Assembly (NCBI GenBank): GCA_013373005.1
Contig: JABXIP010000475.1
Coordinates: 1 to 14,167 of the forward strand
DNA: 14,167 bases
Source of the DNA: Cytophagia bacterium
GTDB lineage: Bacteria > Bacteroidota > Bacteroidia > Cytophagales > Cyclobacteriaceae
Reading direction: 5' to 3'
Made by a program: the position numbers and the translations under genes. Numbering within the stretch: the first letter of the stretch is position 1; each line of letters begins with the position of its first letter. This document shows positions 1 through 7,022 of this stretch, piece after piece. The notes beneath the pieces are model-generated. The model had not been told where the DNA came from. It saw nothing but the letters and a program-made list of their open reading frames with translations, and made no database searches.

Positions 1-536
1 GAGACGGTACTCACGAACACCCTACTCAGGCCTTGCTAGATACTTTCTCAATCAAAGAAAAGCTAGGCAGTGTTGAAGGGAAAAAAGTAGCCATCATAGG
101 AGATATTCTTCACTCAAGAGTGGCCCTCTCCAACATCTTCGCCCTACAAAAACTGGGTGCCGAAGTAATGGTGTGCGGACCTATTACCCTGCTTCCAAAA
201 TACATTAGCAGCTTGGGTGTTAAGGTTGAACTGGACGTTAGAAAAGCACTTGAATGGTGCGATGTTGCCAATGTGCTAAGAATTCAGCTGGAAAGACAAC
301 ACATCAAATACTTCCCTTCGCTAAGGGAATACTCTCTCTACTACGGAGTGAACAAAAAGCTACTTGACTCGCTCAACAAGGAAATTACCATTATGCACCC
401 GGGGCCAATCAACCGAGGAGTTGAATTGAGCAGTGATGTGGCAGATTCTGATCACGCCATTATTCTAGATCAGGTTGAAAACGGAGTGGCTGTAAGAATG
501 GCCGTCCTTTATCTTCTCGCTTCAGTCTCTAAATAA
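1..536 (+). CDS. pyrB: Aspartate carbamoyltransferase catalytic subunit, C-terminal part (5' truncated)
   Basis: Cytoplasmic enzyme that joins carbamoyl phosphate to aspartate in the first committed step of pyrimidine synthesis. The reading frame is open from position 3 at the left edge, so the gene begins outside the window; the first in-frame TTG at 33 is internal. About 177 residues are visible, a little over half of the usual 300-310. The visible part opens with the family motif HPTQALLD (codons from 18), equivalent to the His-Pro-Thr-Gln carbamoyl-phosphate-binding loop. Further on come RIQLERQ, matching the conserved RxQxER segment, and HPGPINRGVEL (about 396-428), the 240s-loop region that contacts aspartate, in the form typical of Bacillus/Bacteroidota enzymes. 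Stop TAA is at 534-536. The next gene starts after 5 nt on the same strand, suggesting cotranscription. Nothing indicates a defect. Confidence 0.96.
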   Translation, partial: DGTHEHPTQALLDTFSIKEKLGSVEGKKVAIIGDILHSRVALSNIFALQKLGAEVMVCGPITLLPKYISSLGVKVELDVRKALEWCDVANVLRIQLERQHIKYFPSLREYSLYYGVNKKLLDSLNKEITIMHPGPINRGVELSSDVADSDHAIILDQVENGVAVRMAVLYLLASVSK

Positions 537-541
537 ACAAC

Positions 542-1522
542 ATGAAAAAGATTTTAAGAATACTGGGCATCAGCATAGTGTTGATTGTTCTGGCTTTCTA
601 TTTCCTCGCCATTCCTCATTTTGTTGGGCTAATAACCAATTATGATCGGTACACCTTTGAGTATGTAACCGAAAGTCCGGAAATGGTGAAAAATTATGGA
701 ATAGGTAGTAACAGAACTCCGGCAGACTACGGTTTTCCAAACTTTGAAGAAATAGACTATCAAACCCTTACCGATGGTCTGGCTTTAAACGGTTGGTACG
801 TTCCTGCCAGTAAAGAAGGAATTCATCAGACACTAATGATCAATCATGGAAGAACTTCCAACCGATTGAAGACTATGAAATACCTGGCTTTGGTGAAAGA
901 GCAGGGATTGGATTCTCTTTACAATATTTTCATTCCAGACTTAAGGAACTCAGGCAAATCGGAAGAAGCTAAAACTGCCCTTGGCTATGAGTTTGCTGAA
1001 GACATTGTGGGCAGCATGAAAATGCTGAAGGAGGAATATTCCCAAACCGATTTTGTGCTCTGGGGCTTTTCTATGGGTGCTATGGGAAGTGCAGTAGCGG
1101 TGAACCGTCCTGATTTGGTACAGTTTCAGAAAGAACAAGGGCTCACAGTTCACAAACTCATTCTCGATAGCCCATTGAGCAATATCAAAGAAACAGCTCG
1201 TGTAGAAGGCGAGAACATGGGTATTCCCAATTTCATTTTCAACTTAGCCTGGGGCAGGTTCGATAAGAAGATTGACAATTGGAGCGACCAAATGAAGTTT
1301 TCTTACCTGCTTTCTAACAATAAATTGCCTACACTGATACTTTACAGCGACACAGACAAGCAGACTCCGGCATCAATTCTGGAAGCTGAGATTGAAGGTG
1401 AAATGAATGTGTACCCTGTACTCTTCAAAGGATGCGAACATGTACAAATCTATACAAGACCAGAATATAAAGATCGATACACCAGCAGAGTGAATACTTT
1501 CTTAAGATCTGACGATCTGTAG
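542..1522 (+). CDS. Membrane-anchored alpha/beta hydrolase
   Basis: A 326-residue serine hydrolase of the alpha/beta fold with an N-terminal hydrophobic segment (about residues 4-31) that probably anchors it in the inner membrane with the catalytic domain outside the cytoplasm. The segment has no lipobox. Visible catalytic elements are an HGR oxyanion-type loop (about 102-104), the nucleophile elbow GFSMGAMG with Ser177, an acid candidate in YSDTDKQT (Asp270 or Asp272), and the general base in GCEHVQ (His300). The arrangement resembles the broad group of single-TM Bacteroidota hydrolases annotated as BAAT, prolyl-oligopeptidase-like or plain alpha/beta hydrolase. The substrate cannot be read from the sequence; an esterase, thioesterase or peptidase are all possible. 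Start ATG lies 5 nt after pyrB, so it is probably translated from the same mRNA, but a functional link to pyrimidine synthesis is not evident. Confidence 0.88.
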   Translation: MKKILRILGISIVLIVLAFYFLAIPHFVGLITNYDRYTFEYVTESPEMVKNYGIGSNRTPADYGFPNFEEIDYQTLTDGLALNGWYVPASKEGIHQTLMINHGRTSNRLKTMKYLALVKEQGLDSLYNIFIPDLRNSGKSEEAKTALGYEFAEDIVGSMKMLKEEYSQTDFVLWGFSMGAMGSAVAVNRPDLVQFQKEQGLTVHKLILDSPLSNIKETARVEGENMGIPNFIFNLAWGRFDKKIDNWSDQMKFSYLLSNNKLPTLILYSDTDKQTPASILEAEIEGEMNVYPVLFKGCEHVQIYTRPEYKDRYTSRVNTFLRSDDL

Positions 1523-1534
1523 CTTAACAAATAC

Positions 1535-1570
1535 TTGACTTTTCACTCAGCAGAAGAAAGGTTAGCTTTG
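1535..1570 (+). promoter_or_regulatory. Promoter candidate for the cystathionine beta-synthase gene
   Basis: TAGCTTTG at 1563-1570 is an exact match to the Bacteroidota -7 element TAnnTTTG. A TTG lies at 1535-1537, with a spacer of 25 nt that is slightly long; an alternative TTT at 1541-1543 gives 19 nt. It sits in the 73-nt gap between the hydrolase and the CBS gene. It predicts a start near 1577 and a leader of about 20 nt. The -7 box is convincing, the upstream box less so. Confidence 0.5.
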
Positions 1571-1595
1571 CACCAATTATAATAGAAAAGGAAAA

Positions 1596-2972
1596 ATGAA
1601 ATACTACAACTCAATCATTGAAACCATTGGAGATACTCCACTGGTAAAGCTCAATTCTGTAAACAAAGGCATTCCGGGTACTATTCTGGTAAAGGTAGAA
1701 TACTTTAACCCAGGAAACTCCATGAAGGACAGAATGGCTCTGAAAATGATTGAAGATGCTGAAGCTGCCGGTGTTCTGAAGCCGGGAGGAACCATTATTG
1801 AAGGCACCTCTGGAAACACGGGAATGGGACTGGCATTGACCGCCATTTCTAAAGGCTACAAGTGCATATTCACCATGGCCGATAAGCAGTCTCAGGAGAA
1901 AATAGATATTCTTAAAGCTGTTGGAGCAGAGGTGATTGTTTGCCCTACCAATGTAGAGCCGGACGATCCAAGATCGTACTATTCAGTAGCCAGAAAGCTG
2001 AACAAGGAAATCCCTAATTCATTCTACCCAAATCAGTACGACAACACTTCCAATGCTCAGGCTCACTATGAAACAACAGGCCCTGAAATCTGGAGAGATA
2101 CTGAAGGAAAAGTCACCCACTGGGCAGCTGGTGTAGGTACAGGAGGCTCTATGTGTGGTACATCCAAATACTTGAAAGAGCAAAACCCAGCCATTGTCTC
2201 GGTAGGAATCGATACTTATGGTTCGGTTTTCAAAAAATATAAGGAGACCGGTGTATTCGATGAGAAGGAAATTTATCCTTACCTCACTGAAGGTATTGGT
2301 GAAGATATCCTTCCTAAAAACGTAGACTTCGACCTGATTGACCATTTCATCAAAATCACAGATAAAGATGGCGCTATCATGACCAGAAGATTGGCTCGTG
2401 AAGAGGGGATGTTCTGCGGCTGGTCTTGCGGTTCGGCTGTTGCCGGAGCTTTGGAGTATGCCAAAGAGAATCTAAAGGAAGACGATGTGATGGTCATTAT
2501 TCTACCTGACCATGGAACTCGCTATCTGGGTAAAATCTATAACGATGGCTGGATGAAAGCCCGTGGATTTATTGAAGACAGAGCCTTTAGCTCGGCAGCT
2601 GATGTGATTGCGCACCAAAATGGCAATGGTAAACTGACTACTATCTCAAAATCAGCTACTGTGGCAGAAGCCATCAAGTTAATGACCTCTAATAGCATTT
2701 CTCAGCTTCCGGTTGTCGATGGAAATGACTTTGTGGGTAGTTTGATTGATTCGAAGCTATTAGCACAAATGATTGAAGATCCTGAGTTGAAAACTAAACC
2801 CGTATCTGACATCATGGATCCTTCGTTCCAGTTTGTCTCTCCAGACAATACCTTGGATGTATTGTCATCGGTGATTACCAAGGACAACCCAGCCGTATTG
2901 GTAAGGGATAAACAGAATGAAGTGCATATTCTTACTCGTCATGATTTGCTCAACGCAATGACAAGTAACTAA
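1596..2972 (+). CDS. PLP-dependent cystathionine beta-synthase / cysteine synthase with C-terminal CBS domains
   Basis: Cytoplasmic fold-type II PLP enzyme that condenses serine or O-acetylserine with homocysteine or sulfide, serving transsulfuration or cysteine synthesis. In the 458 residues, 1-325 form the catalytic domain. NPGNSMKDRM carries the Schiff-base lysine Lys44; TSGNTG (71-76) is the substrate-carboxylate loop; GVGTGG (179-184) binds the PLP phosphate; and FCGWSCGSA holds the serine (Ser277) expected to contact the pyridine nitrogen. Residues about 335-458 form two CBS motifs (from SKSATVAEAI and from VSDIMDPS). CBS pairs bind adenosyl ligands and often regulate the enzyme. Length and domain order fit bacterial cystathionine beta-synthase better than plain CysK (about 310 residues, no CBS pair). 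NPGNS replaces the common NPGGS and needs no loss of function. The exact substrate pair (CBS versus CysK activity) is not decided by sequence. Confidence 0.93.
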   Translation: MKYYNSIIETIGDTPLVKLNSVNKGIPGTILVKVEYFNPGNSMKDRMALKMIEDAEAAGVLKPGGTIIEGTSGNTGMGLALTAISKGYKCIFTMADKQSQEKIDILKAVGAEVIVCPTNVEPDDPRSYYSVARKLNKEIPNSFYPNQYDNTSNAQAHYETTGPEIWRDTEGKVTHWAAGVGTGGSMCGTSKYLKEQNPAIVSVGIDTYGSVFKKYKETGVFDEKEIYPYLTEGIGEDILPKNVDFDLIDHFIKITDKDGAIMTRRLAREEGMFCGWSCGSAVAGALEYAKENLKEDDVMVIILPDHGTRYLGKIYNDGWMKARGFIEDRAFSSAADVIAHQNGNGKLTTISKSATVAEAIKLMTSNSISQLPVVDGNDFVGSLIDSKLLAQMIEDPELKTKPVSDIMDPSFQFVSPDNTLDVLSSVITKDNPAVLVRDKQNEVHILTRHDLLNAMTSN

Positions 2973-3712
2973 GCAAGGACTTTAGTTCTAACACGATAAT
3001 CCTGATAGATAGAAAAGACAAACAGTAATACACAGCTGGCTAGAGCTACCCATTGTATTGCTGTTTGTTCTCCCCACTGCTTAACAGCTATTGCCAAAAT
3101 GGCCCATACTCCTACATATCCCGCATAAGCCAAATTTCTTTTTAGGATAAGAAAAAGGTAGATGATCGAGGCAGCAACAATAATGACAATAGACCAACTC
3201 TGCTCAGTTAAACCAACAGACCAATGAACCTTGGCTAAATAAGCACTGATGTTAGCTGCCAATGCCACTGTAATCCAGCCTGTATAAATGGAAACAGGCC
3301 ACCAGCTCCAAACCGATTGTTTCTTAAAACCAATCTTCAACAAAACGGTCAACCGGGTAAGAAAAAATAATATGGCTATCATAGCCAAAATACTTAGCGC
3401 GGTGAATTCATAGAGCCACAGTACCACCCAAACGCAGTTGGCAAGATTCGCTGCCGAGAGCCAGATGGCCATTGCTCTTGTATCTTTTAAATTGATATGG
3501 CGAAGCTGATAAATAGCATTGCCAATAAGCCCGATGTAAATGAAGCCCCAAATGGAAAAAGCATAGCCGGCAGGAGTAAAGAGGTTGTCATACTCATTAC
3601 TCAAACTTCCCATGGTATTGCCATTAATGGCTCCTGTGTTGGAGTAGTAAGAGAGAAAAATGGTGCCCAATACCACCAAAGCATTCATTGCTACAAAAGG
3701 AAGGTTCTTCAT
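2969..3712 (-). CDS. TspO/MBR-related tryptophan-rich membrane protein
   Basis: A 247-residue polytopic inner-membrane protein. The motif FTPAGYAFSIWGFIYIGL (about residues 45-62) is the signature of the longer bacterial TspO/MBR-related proteins. The chain is rich in Trp and has about seven hydrophobic helices, compared with five in the classical roughly 160-residue TspO. Canonical TspO binds tetrapyrroles and cholesterol-like ligands; the role of the long relatives is not established, so no function is assigned. Start ATG is the complement of 3710-3712. The stop TAG (2969-2971 on the complement) shares two bases with the TAA of the convergent CBS gene, leaving no spacer. A perfect 12-bp palindrome lies 56-67 nt upstream of the start. 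The preceding minus-strand gene ends in a strong terminator, so this gene likely has its own promoter, although I could not find a good TAnnTTTG box. Confidence 0.82.
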   Translation of the reverse strand: MKNLPFVAMNALVVLGTIFLSYYSNTGAINGNTMGSLSNEYDNLFTPAGYAFSIWGFIYIGLIGNAIYQLRHINLKDTRAMAIWLSAANLANCVWVVLWLYEFTALSILAMIAILFFLTRLTVLLKIGFKKQSVWSWWPVSIYTGWITVALAANISAYLAKVHWSVGLTEQSWSIVIIVAASIIYLFLILKRNLAYAGYVGVWAILAIAVKQWGEQTAIQWVALASCVLLFVFSIYQDYRVRTKVLA

Positions 3713-3767
3713 GGTTTAGAAATTAGTAGGTATAGTTCCGATGTAAGAACTTCTTTTCTACAATCTT

Positions 3768-3779
3768 GTTCAGCTGAAC
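3768..3779. promoter_or_regulatory. 12-bp palindrome upstream of the TspO-like gene
   Basis: GTTCAGCTGAAC is a perfect dyad located 56-67 nt upstream of the TspO-like start, in the gap between that gene and the terminator of the lipoprotein gene. It could be an operator for a dimeric regulator. There is no second copy or known consensus to confirm this. Confidence 0.25.
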
Positions 3780-3808
3780 CCAATTGAATGGCTCACACTA
3801 ACTATCAA

Positions 3809-3837
3809 TAAAAAAGGCTCCTTTTGGAGCCCTTTTT
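3809..3837 (-). terminator. Rho-independent terminator, probably bidirectional
   Basis: GGCTCC (3816-3821), loop TTTT, GGAGCC (3826-3831). Read on the minus strand the 6-bp stem is followed by six T, and it begins right at the stop codon of the lipoprotein gene (3836-3838). Read on the plus strand the stem is followed by C and then T5, so it could also stop transcripts coming from the CBS gene across the TspO-like gene. Confidence 0.85.
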
Positions 3838-4984
3838 ATATACCTGTATCTCTATACAACTGCCGCACCTGCCCAAAGGCCTGATCGTAAATTCGATCGA
3901 TAAAAGCGGCAAACAGTTCCTGAGCTGTTGGAGGAGGCACTTCCTTCAGCTTGGACATTCGAATTTCATCTCTGGTCAAAGCTCTTTCATCTCCATTGAA
4001 AGACGCCCATTCGTATTGCCAGATATCCTGACCACCAAGCTTTCTCTGGATCAATACCTGATTGCTAAAAGCATCTCTGATCTCAAAATTTAGCAAACCT
4101 GTAGACGCTAAAGTCTTTTTATAGGTAGTAAAATCGGCCTTTACTGTTCCAAAAACATCGTGAGTAACTCCCTCCTTGTCTTTAAACTGGCCAACCACCA
4201 CACTATCTCTTTTGATTTCTTTGGTCTTAGACTCCATCCGAGTCTGTCCTAATACAAAGTCATCGAACTCCATACTTAGAATATGATCAGGGCTAATGTC
4301 ATAAGCTTCCATATCGGCTTGAGAATAAAACTGAACAAAGCGGTCGCGGCTAAAGCCATCAAGGAACTCATACATTCTATTGGCGAAGTACTCATTAGTG
4401 AGTTCCAGATTTCTGGAGTGAACCGGAATTGGCTCAACCAAAACCCTTATCGTTCCCATTTCTATGGCAGTAGTCAACAAACTATCAATCTGAGAGATGT
4501 TTCTATTGAATCTCAGTGCTCTTTCATAGTGCCCGAAAGCTTGTCTTCCAGATTCTATGGTATTCATCTGCAAAGCATCATTGCCCAAGGCCACTTGAAC
4601 ATCGGCTGCATTTCTGGCAGCCTCTTCCTGCTCTTGCAGATACTCCTTCGGATTCACCAAATCCAAACAAGCCGGACATCTCTGAATATCATTGTAATAC
4701 CTGTTCAGCGCAGCATACTCATTATATATTGTCTCCCACTTGAAAGTATCGGAGCTTCGATCGAGTTGTTGAATACGCTTTAAATGATACTGAGCAGCTA
4801 TTCTATAGCCATCCATCAATACATCTTGCGCCTTTTTGTTTGAAGGGTTTGCCTGAAGTCGATTCACAGCACGATCTAGTGCAGTTTCATAATCTCCTTT
4901 ATCAAAGGCATTTTTACCGGTGGCGCAGCCTACTAAAATCAACGCCATGAACCCCAATAATAGTTGTTTGTAAAAAGTGTTCAT
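3836..4984 (-). CDS. Unidentified lipoprotein with TPR-like N-terminal half
   Basis: A 382-residue protein I cannot assign to a named family. It has a lipoprotein signal peptide: a short basic N-terminus, a hydrophobic core and lipobox LVGC with Cys20 as the lipidation site. The mature region opens with FDKGDYETALDRAVNRLQ and later has GRQAFGHYERALRFN (about 146-160). Both look like tetratricopeptide-type helices, so a protein-binding helical half is likely. The pair Cys103/Cys106 in RCPACLDL could form a disulfide or hold metal. From about residue 180 the composition turns to beta-rich alternating segments without recognised motif. It is probably attached to the outer membrane or periplasmic face; no Asp at +2 is seen (Ala21). 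It follows the M43 protease gene on the same strand with a 72-nt gap, has a promoter candidate of its own and a terminator at its stop. Related proteins are plausibly conserved Bacteroidota hypotheticals. Confidence 0.85.
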   Translation of the reverse strand: MNTFYKQLLLGFMALILVGCATGKNAFDKGDYETALDRAVNRLQANPSNKKAQDVLMDGYRIAAQYHLKRIQQLDRSSDTFKWETIYNEYAALNRYYNDIQRCPACLDLVNPKEYLQEQEEAARNAADVQVALGNDALQMNTIESGRQAFGHYERALRFNRNISQIDSLLTTAIEMGTIRVLVEPIPVHSRNLELTNEYFANRMYEFLDGFSRDRFVQFYSQADMEAYDISPDHILSMEFDDFVLGQTRMESKTKEIKRDSVVVGQFKDKEGVTHDVFGTVKADFTTYKKTLASTGLLNFEIRDAFSNQVLIQRKLGGQDIWQYEWASFNGDERALTRDEIRMSKLKEVPPPTAQELFAAFIDRIYDQAFGQVRQLYRDTGI

Positions 4985-5051
4985 AAGCTTTAATGTTTGG
5001 TTTAATGTGAGCTAGTCTAAAATAGTGCCAAACATTGCTGAGGTAAATTTA

Positions 5052-5079
5052 CAAACTTATTGGAGGCTTTGATTCACAA
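5052..5079 (-). promoter_or_regulatory. Promoter candidate for the lipoprotein gene, inside the end of the protease gene
   Basis: On the minus strand TTG (5079-5077), a 17-nt spacer and TAAGTTTG (5059-5052) match the Bacteroidota arrangement TTG-N17-23-TAnnTTTG. The -7 box contains the stop codon of the upstream protease gene. It predicts a leader of about 60 nt before the lipoprotein ATG at 4984. Confidence 0.55.
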
Positions 5080-5998
5080 GTGATTTTCTTCTAGGGCTAT
5101 TTGCCAAAACATACCTCATTCGGTCAATTTGATGCTTTGTGAATTTATTCATTCGAACATCATCTGTATAGTCCATGTAGTTTTCAACCATGGCAAGAGA
5201 GCCATCACAAGCCAGCAAATCATTTGGTGAGCCCAGCGTACGATTTTTAGTTGGTGGCGTATCATCGCAGAAATCATCAGCCTCACAGGTGCCCTCCTTT
5301 GCATTATCCCCCCAGATATGAAGCAGCCCTAGGAAATGACCCATTTCATGAGTTCCAGTTCTGCCAAGGTTATATGGAGAATCTAAATTACTAACACCAA
5401 AATGCATGGCTGTAATGGCAATGCCATCGACATAAGCTACTGGAAACCCTGAAAGCTCATCAACCCCGGGAATCTGCAAGTCTTGCTGATCTTCCAAACC
5501 CGGTAAATCAGAAACTGGAAATTGAGCTTCACCCACGCCTGAGTCTTTGATACCTGGCCATGTCCAGATATTCAGATATCTATCGGGATCCCACATGCTA
5601 TAATGAGCACCCATGGCCACGCGATTGCCACCAAAAGAAGGACTCTCATTCTCAAGTAAATTAATTCTCACTATGCCATTGGTAGCAGAACCGTCTGGTG
5701 CCTTATTAGCCAAATAGAATTCTATTCCCGAATCTGCACTAAGCTGATCATTATTGAAACCATTGGTATTTGGCTTACGCCTAAAATCCTCATTTAGAAC
5801 TCTTATCTGTGATTGAATTTGCTCATAAGACAGATTATCTCCTACGTTTACAGCCTCCCCCAGATGCAACACATGAACAACTATAGGAATTCGATATACC
5901 TGAGGTTCTTGTGGCTCGGGAACAGTATCTTCCGTATTTCCGTCTGAGCAAGACACAATAAGGACTAGAAGGAAAAGGTAGCTGACCAGACTTTTCAT
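5057..5998 (-). CDS. M43-family (pappalysin/cytophagalysin-like) zinc metalloprotease lipoprotein
   Basis: A 313-residue secreted zinc peptidase. The N-terminus is a lipoprotein signal with lipobox ending at Cys17 (LIVSC), followed by a short acidic/proline linker (about 20-33). The catalytic motif HEMGHFLGLLH (217-227) is the extended HExxHxxGxxH of metzincins, giving His217, His221 and His227 as zinc ligands and Glu218 as general base. The Met-turn is in NYMDY (Met275). The early segment IPIVVHVLH and the FGVSNLDSPYNLGRT stretch before the zinc motif fit M43 enzymes. Three cysteines (238, 244, 264) between zinc motif and Met-turn may form a disulfide. All catalytic residues are present. There is no C-terminal type IX sorting domain, so it is probably held by its lipid anchor. 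The plsC gene lies 58 nt upstream on the same strand. Substrate unknown. Confidence 0.92.
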   Translation of the reverse strand: MKSLVSYLFLLVLIVSCSDGNTEDTVPEPQEPQVYRIPIVVHVLHLGEAVNVGDNLSYEQIQSQIRVLNEDFRRKPNTNGFNNDQLSADSGIEFYLANKAPDGSATNGIVRINLLENESPSFGGNRVAMGAHYSMWDPDRYLNIWTWPGIKDSGVGEAQFPVSDLPGLEDQQDLQIPGVDELSGFPVAYVDGIAITAMHFGVSNLDSPYNLGRTGTHEMGHFLGLLHIWGDNAKEGTCEADDFCDDTPPTKNRTLGSPNDLLACDGSLAMVENYMDYTDDVRMNKFTKHQIDRMRYVLANSPRRKSLVNQSLQ

Positions 5999-6056
5999 TT
6001 TTTGACTTTACCCCTAAGACTCCCTTATAATAAGAAGGGTTGGAAGAGAATGGCAA

Positions 6057-6794
6057 TTACTGATTATCAAGCTCAATGATTTTATTTTTCATGAGCTCAT
6101 AAGTGCTTTGAGTGAGCGAATCTAAATCGTCCTCCGTAAGGCCTTCAACGGAGATTTCCGGCAAACAATAAGAATGTACTACACCCGGACGCAGCAAAAG
6201 GCTTCCGCGCTTCATTAATTTACCTGCGTTGTGAATAACCACCGGAATAATAGGAATCTGAGATTCAATGGCCAACCTGAAAGGCCCATATCTGAATGGA
6301 AGGAGTGGCTCTTCCGTATTATTTCTAGTACCCTCGGGAGCTACCAAAACGGATGTACCTCCTGAAAGCATTTGCTTCAGTCTCTGGCTTCCCTCTTTTC
6401 TACTCTCCGGATCAGAGCGATCGACCCAAATAGCAAAGCGACTGGTGATCCAGCCAAATACGGGAATCTTTGATAGCTCTTTCTTGCCCAGTGCTACTAA
6501 ACTACTTGGAATGGCAATGGGAATGGCCGGGGCATCGAGAAAAGAAGTATGGTTGATTACAAAAATGTACGACTTCCTAGAATTGACTCTCTTCTTATCG
6601 TGTCCAACAAACCAAATGCCCGTGCAAATGCTAAAGCAATAGACCCAAACCCGAATAAGGAAATAGGTTATAAAATCGAGTTTGCGAGAAATTAAGATAG
6701 GTATTACCATAGGAATGGCCAATACCAACATAGGAACTACAAACGCTACAGCACACCAACCAGTGTAAATATATTGAATGATTCTTTTGATCAT
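6057..6794 (-). CDS. plsC: 1-acyl-sn-glycerol-3-phosphate acyltransferase (PlsC-like)
   Basis: Inner-membrane acyltransferase expected to convert lysophosphatidic acid to phosphatidic acid in phospholipid synthesis. The 245 residues begin with one or two hydrophobic segments (about 10-35 and 42-62). Motif I is NHTSFLD, with the catalytic His82 and Asp87 in the HX4D arrangement; motif III is PEGTR (Glu154-Arg157), which binds the glycerol-phosphate; and FRYGPF (about 167-172) follows as in the family. Length is normal (about 240-250). It is the first gene of the minus-strand run plsC, M43 protease, lipoprotein, and is divergent from susC. The start ATG (complement of 6792-6794) precedes the hydrophobic segment directly. 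A relative acting on another lysolipid or on an ornithine-lipid precursor is possible, since sequence motifs are shared. Confidence 0.9.
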   Translation of the reverse strand: MIKRIIQYIYTGWCAVAFVVPMLVLAIPMVIPILISRKLDFITYFLIRVWVYCFSICTGIWFVGHDKKRVNSRKSYIFVINHTSFLDAPAIPIAIPSSLVALGKKELSKIPVFGWITSRFAIWVDRSDPESRKEGSQRLKQMLSGGTSVLVAPEGTRNNTEEPLLPFRYGPFRLAIESQIPIIPVVIHNAGKLMKRGSLLLRPGVVHSYCLPEISVEGLTEDDLDSLTQSTYELMKNKIIELDNQ

Positions 6795-7022
6795 TTTCCA
6801 CGAATCTTCCTCTAAAATAGTCAGAATTTTAGCAATAAAAATCTGCCCAATTTTATGTGGCTAACAGCCCTTTTTACGATATAAAAACTCTCCGGATATT
6901 CCATTATAATCTTCCAATCATACAACGAAAATCGCCTACTGTAACACCTAATAGCCATGCGTGGATATTCGCAGATATGGATTTCAGATTGGTTGTTTAA
7001 ATCTCGTATTAAACTAACTGTA
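6795..7022. promoter_or_regulatory. Divergent intergenic region plsC/susC with shared susC upstream module
   Basis: A 228-nt AT-rich gap holding both promoters. Near plsC, CTAAAAT (6812-6818) and ATTTTAG (6826-6832) form a weak 7-bp hairpin. For susC, a block ATGT-N6-CAGC-N3-TTTTACGATATAA runs from 6855 to 6884, and TAAACTAA lies at 7010-7017, 5 nt before the ATG. The same elements occur in the same order before the second susC. Between them sit 125 nt with the direct repeat GGATATTC (6894-6901, 6963-6970). No clear TAnnTTTG box is seen in either direction. Confidence 0.45.

Noticed and set aside
33..35. TTG at 33 as the start of pyrB
   Set aside because: The frame is open to the window edge and the conserved HPTQ motif is encoded upstream of this codon.
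2019..2345. Minus-strand open frame inside the CBS gene
   Set aside because: It is a shadow of a strongly conserved enzyme gene and shows no recognisable domain.
4283..4783. Plus-strand open frame of 166 codons inside the lipoprotein gene
   Set aside because: It is antisense to a gene with a clear lipobox, promoter and terminator, and its translation has no domain-like or conserved pattern.
6022..6039. Small inverted repeat CCCTT/AAGGG around CTTATAATAAG between plsC and the protease gene
   Set aside because: Stem of only 5 bp in AT-rich sequence with no T run, so neither a terminator nor a convincing operator.
6957..7022. N-terminal extension of susC copy 1 from an upstream in-frame ATG at 6957
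   Set aside because: The 22 extra residues precede a normal signal peptide starting at 7023, and copy 2 aligns from 7023 with the same start context, so 7023 is the start.
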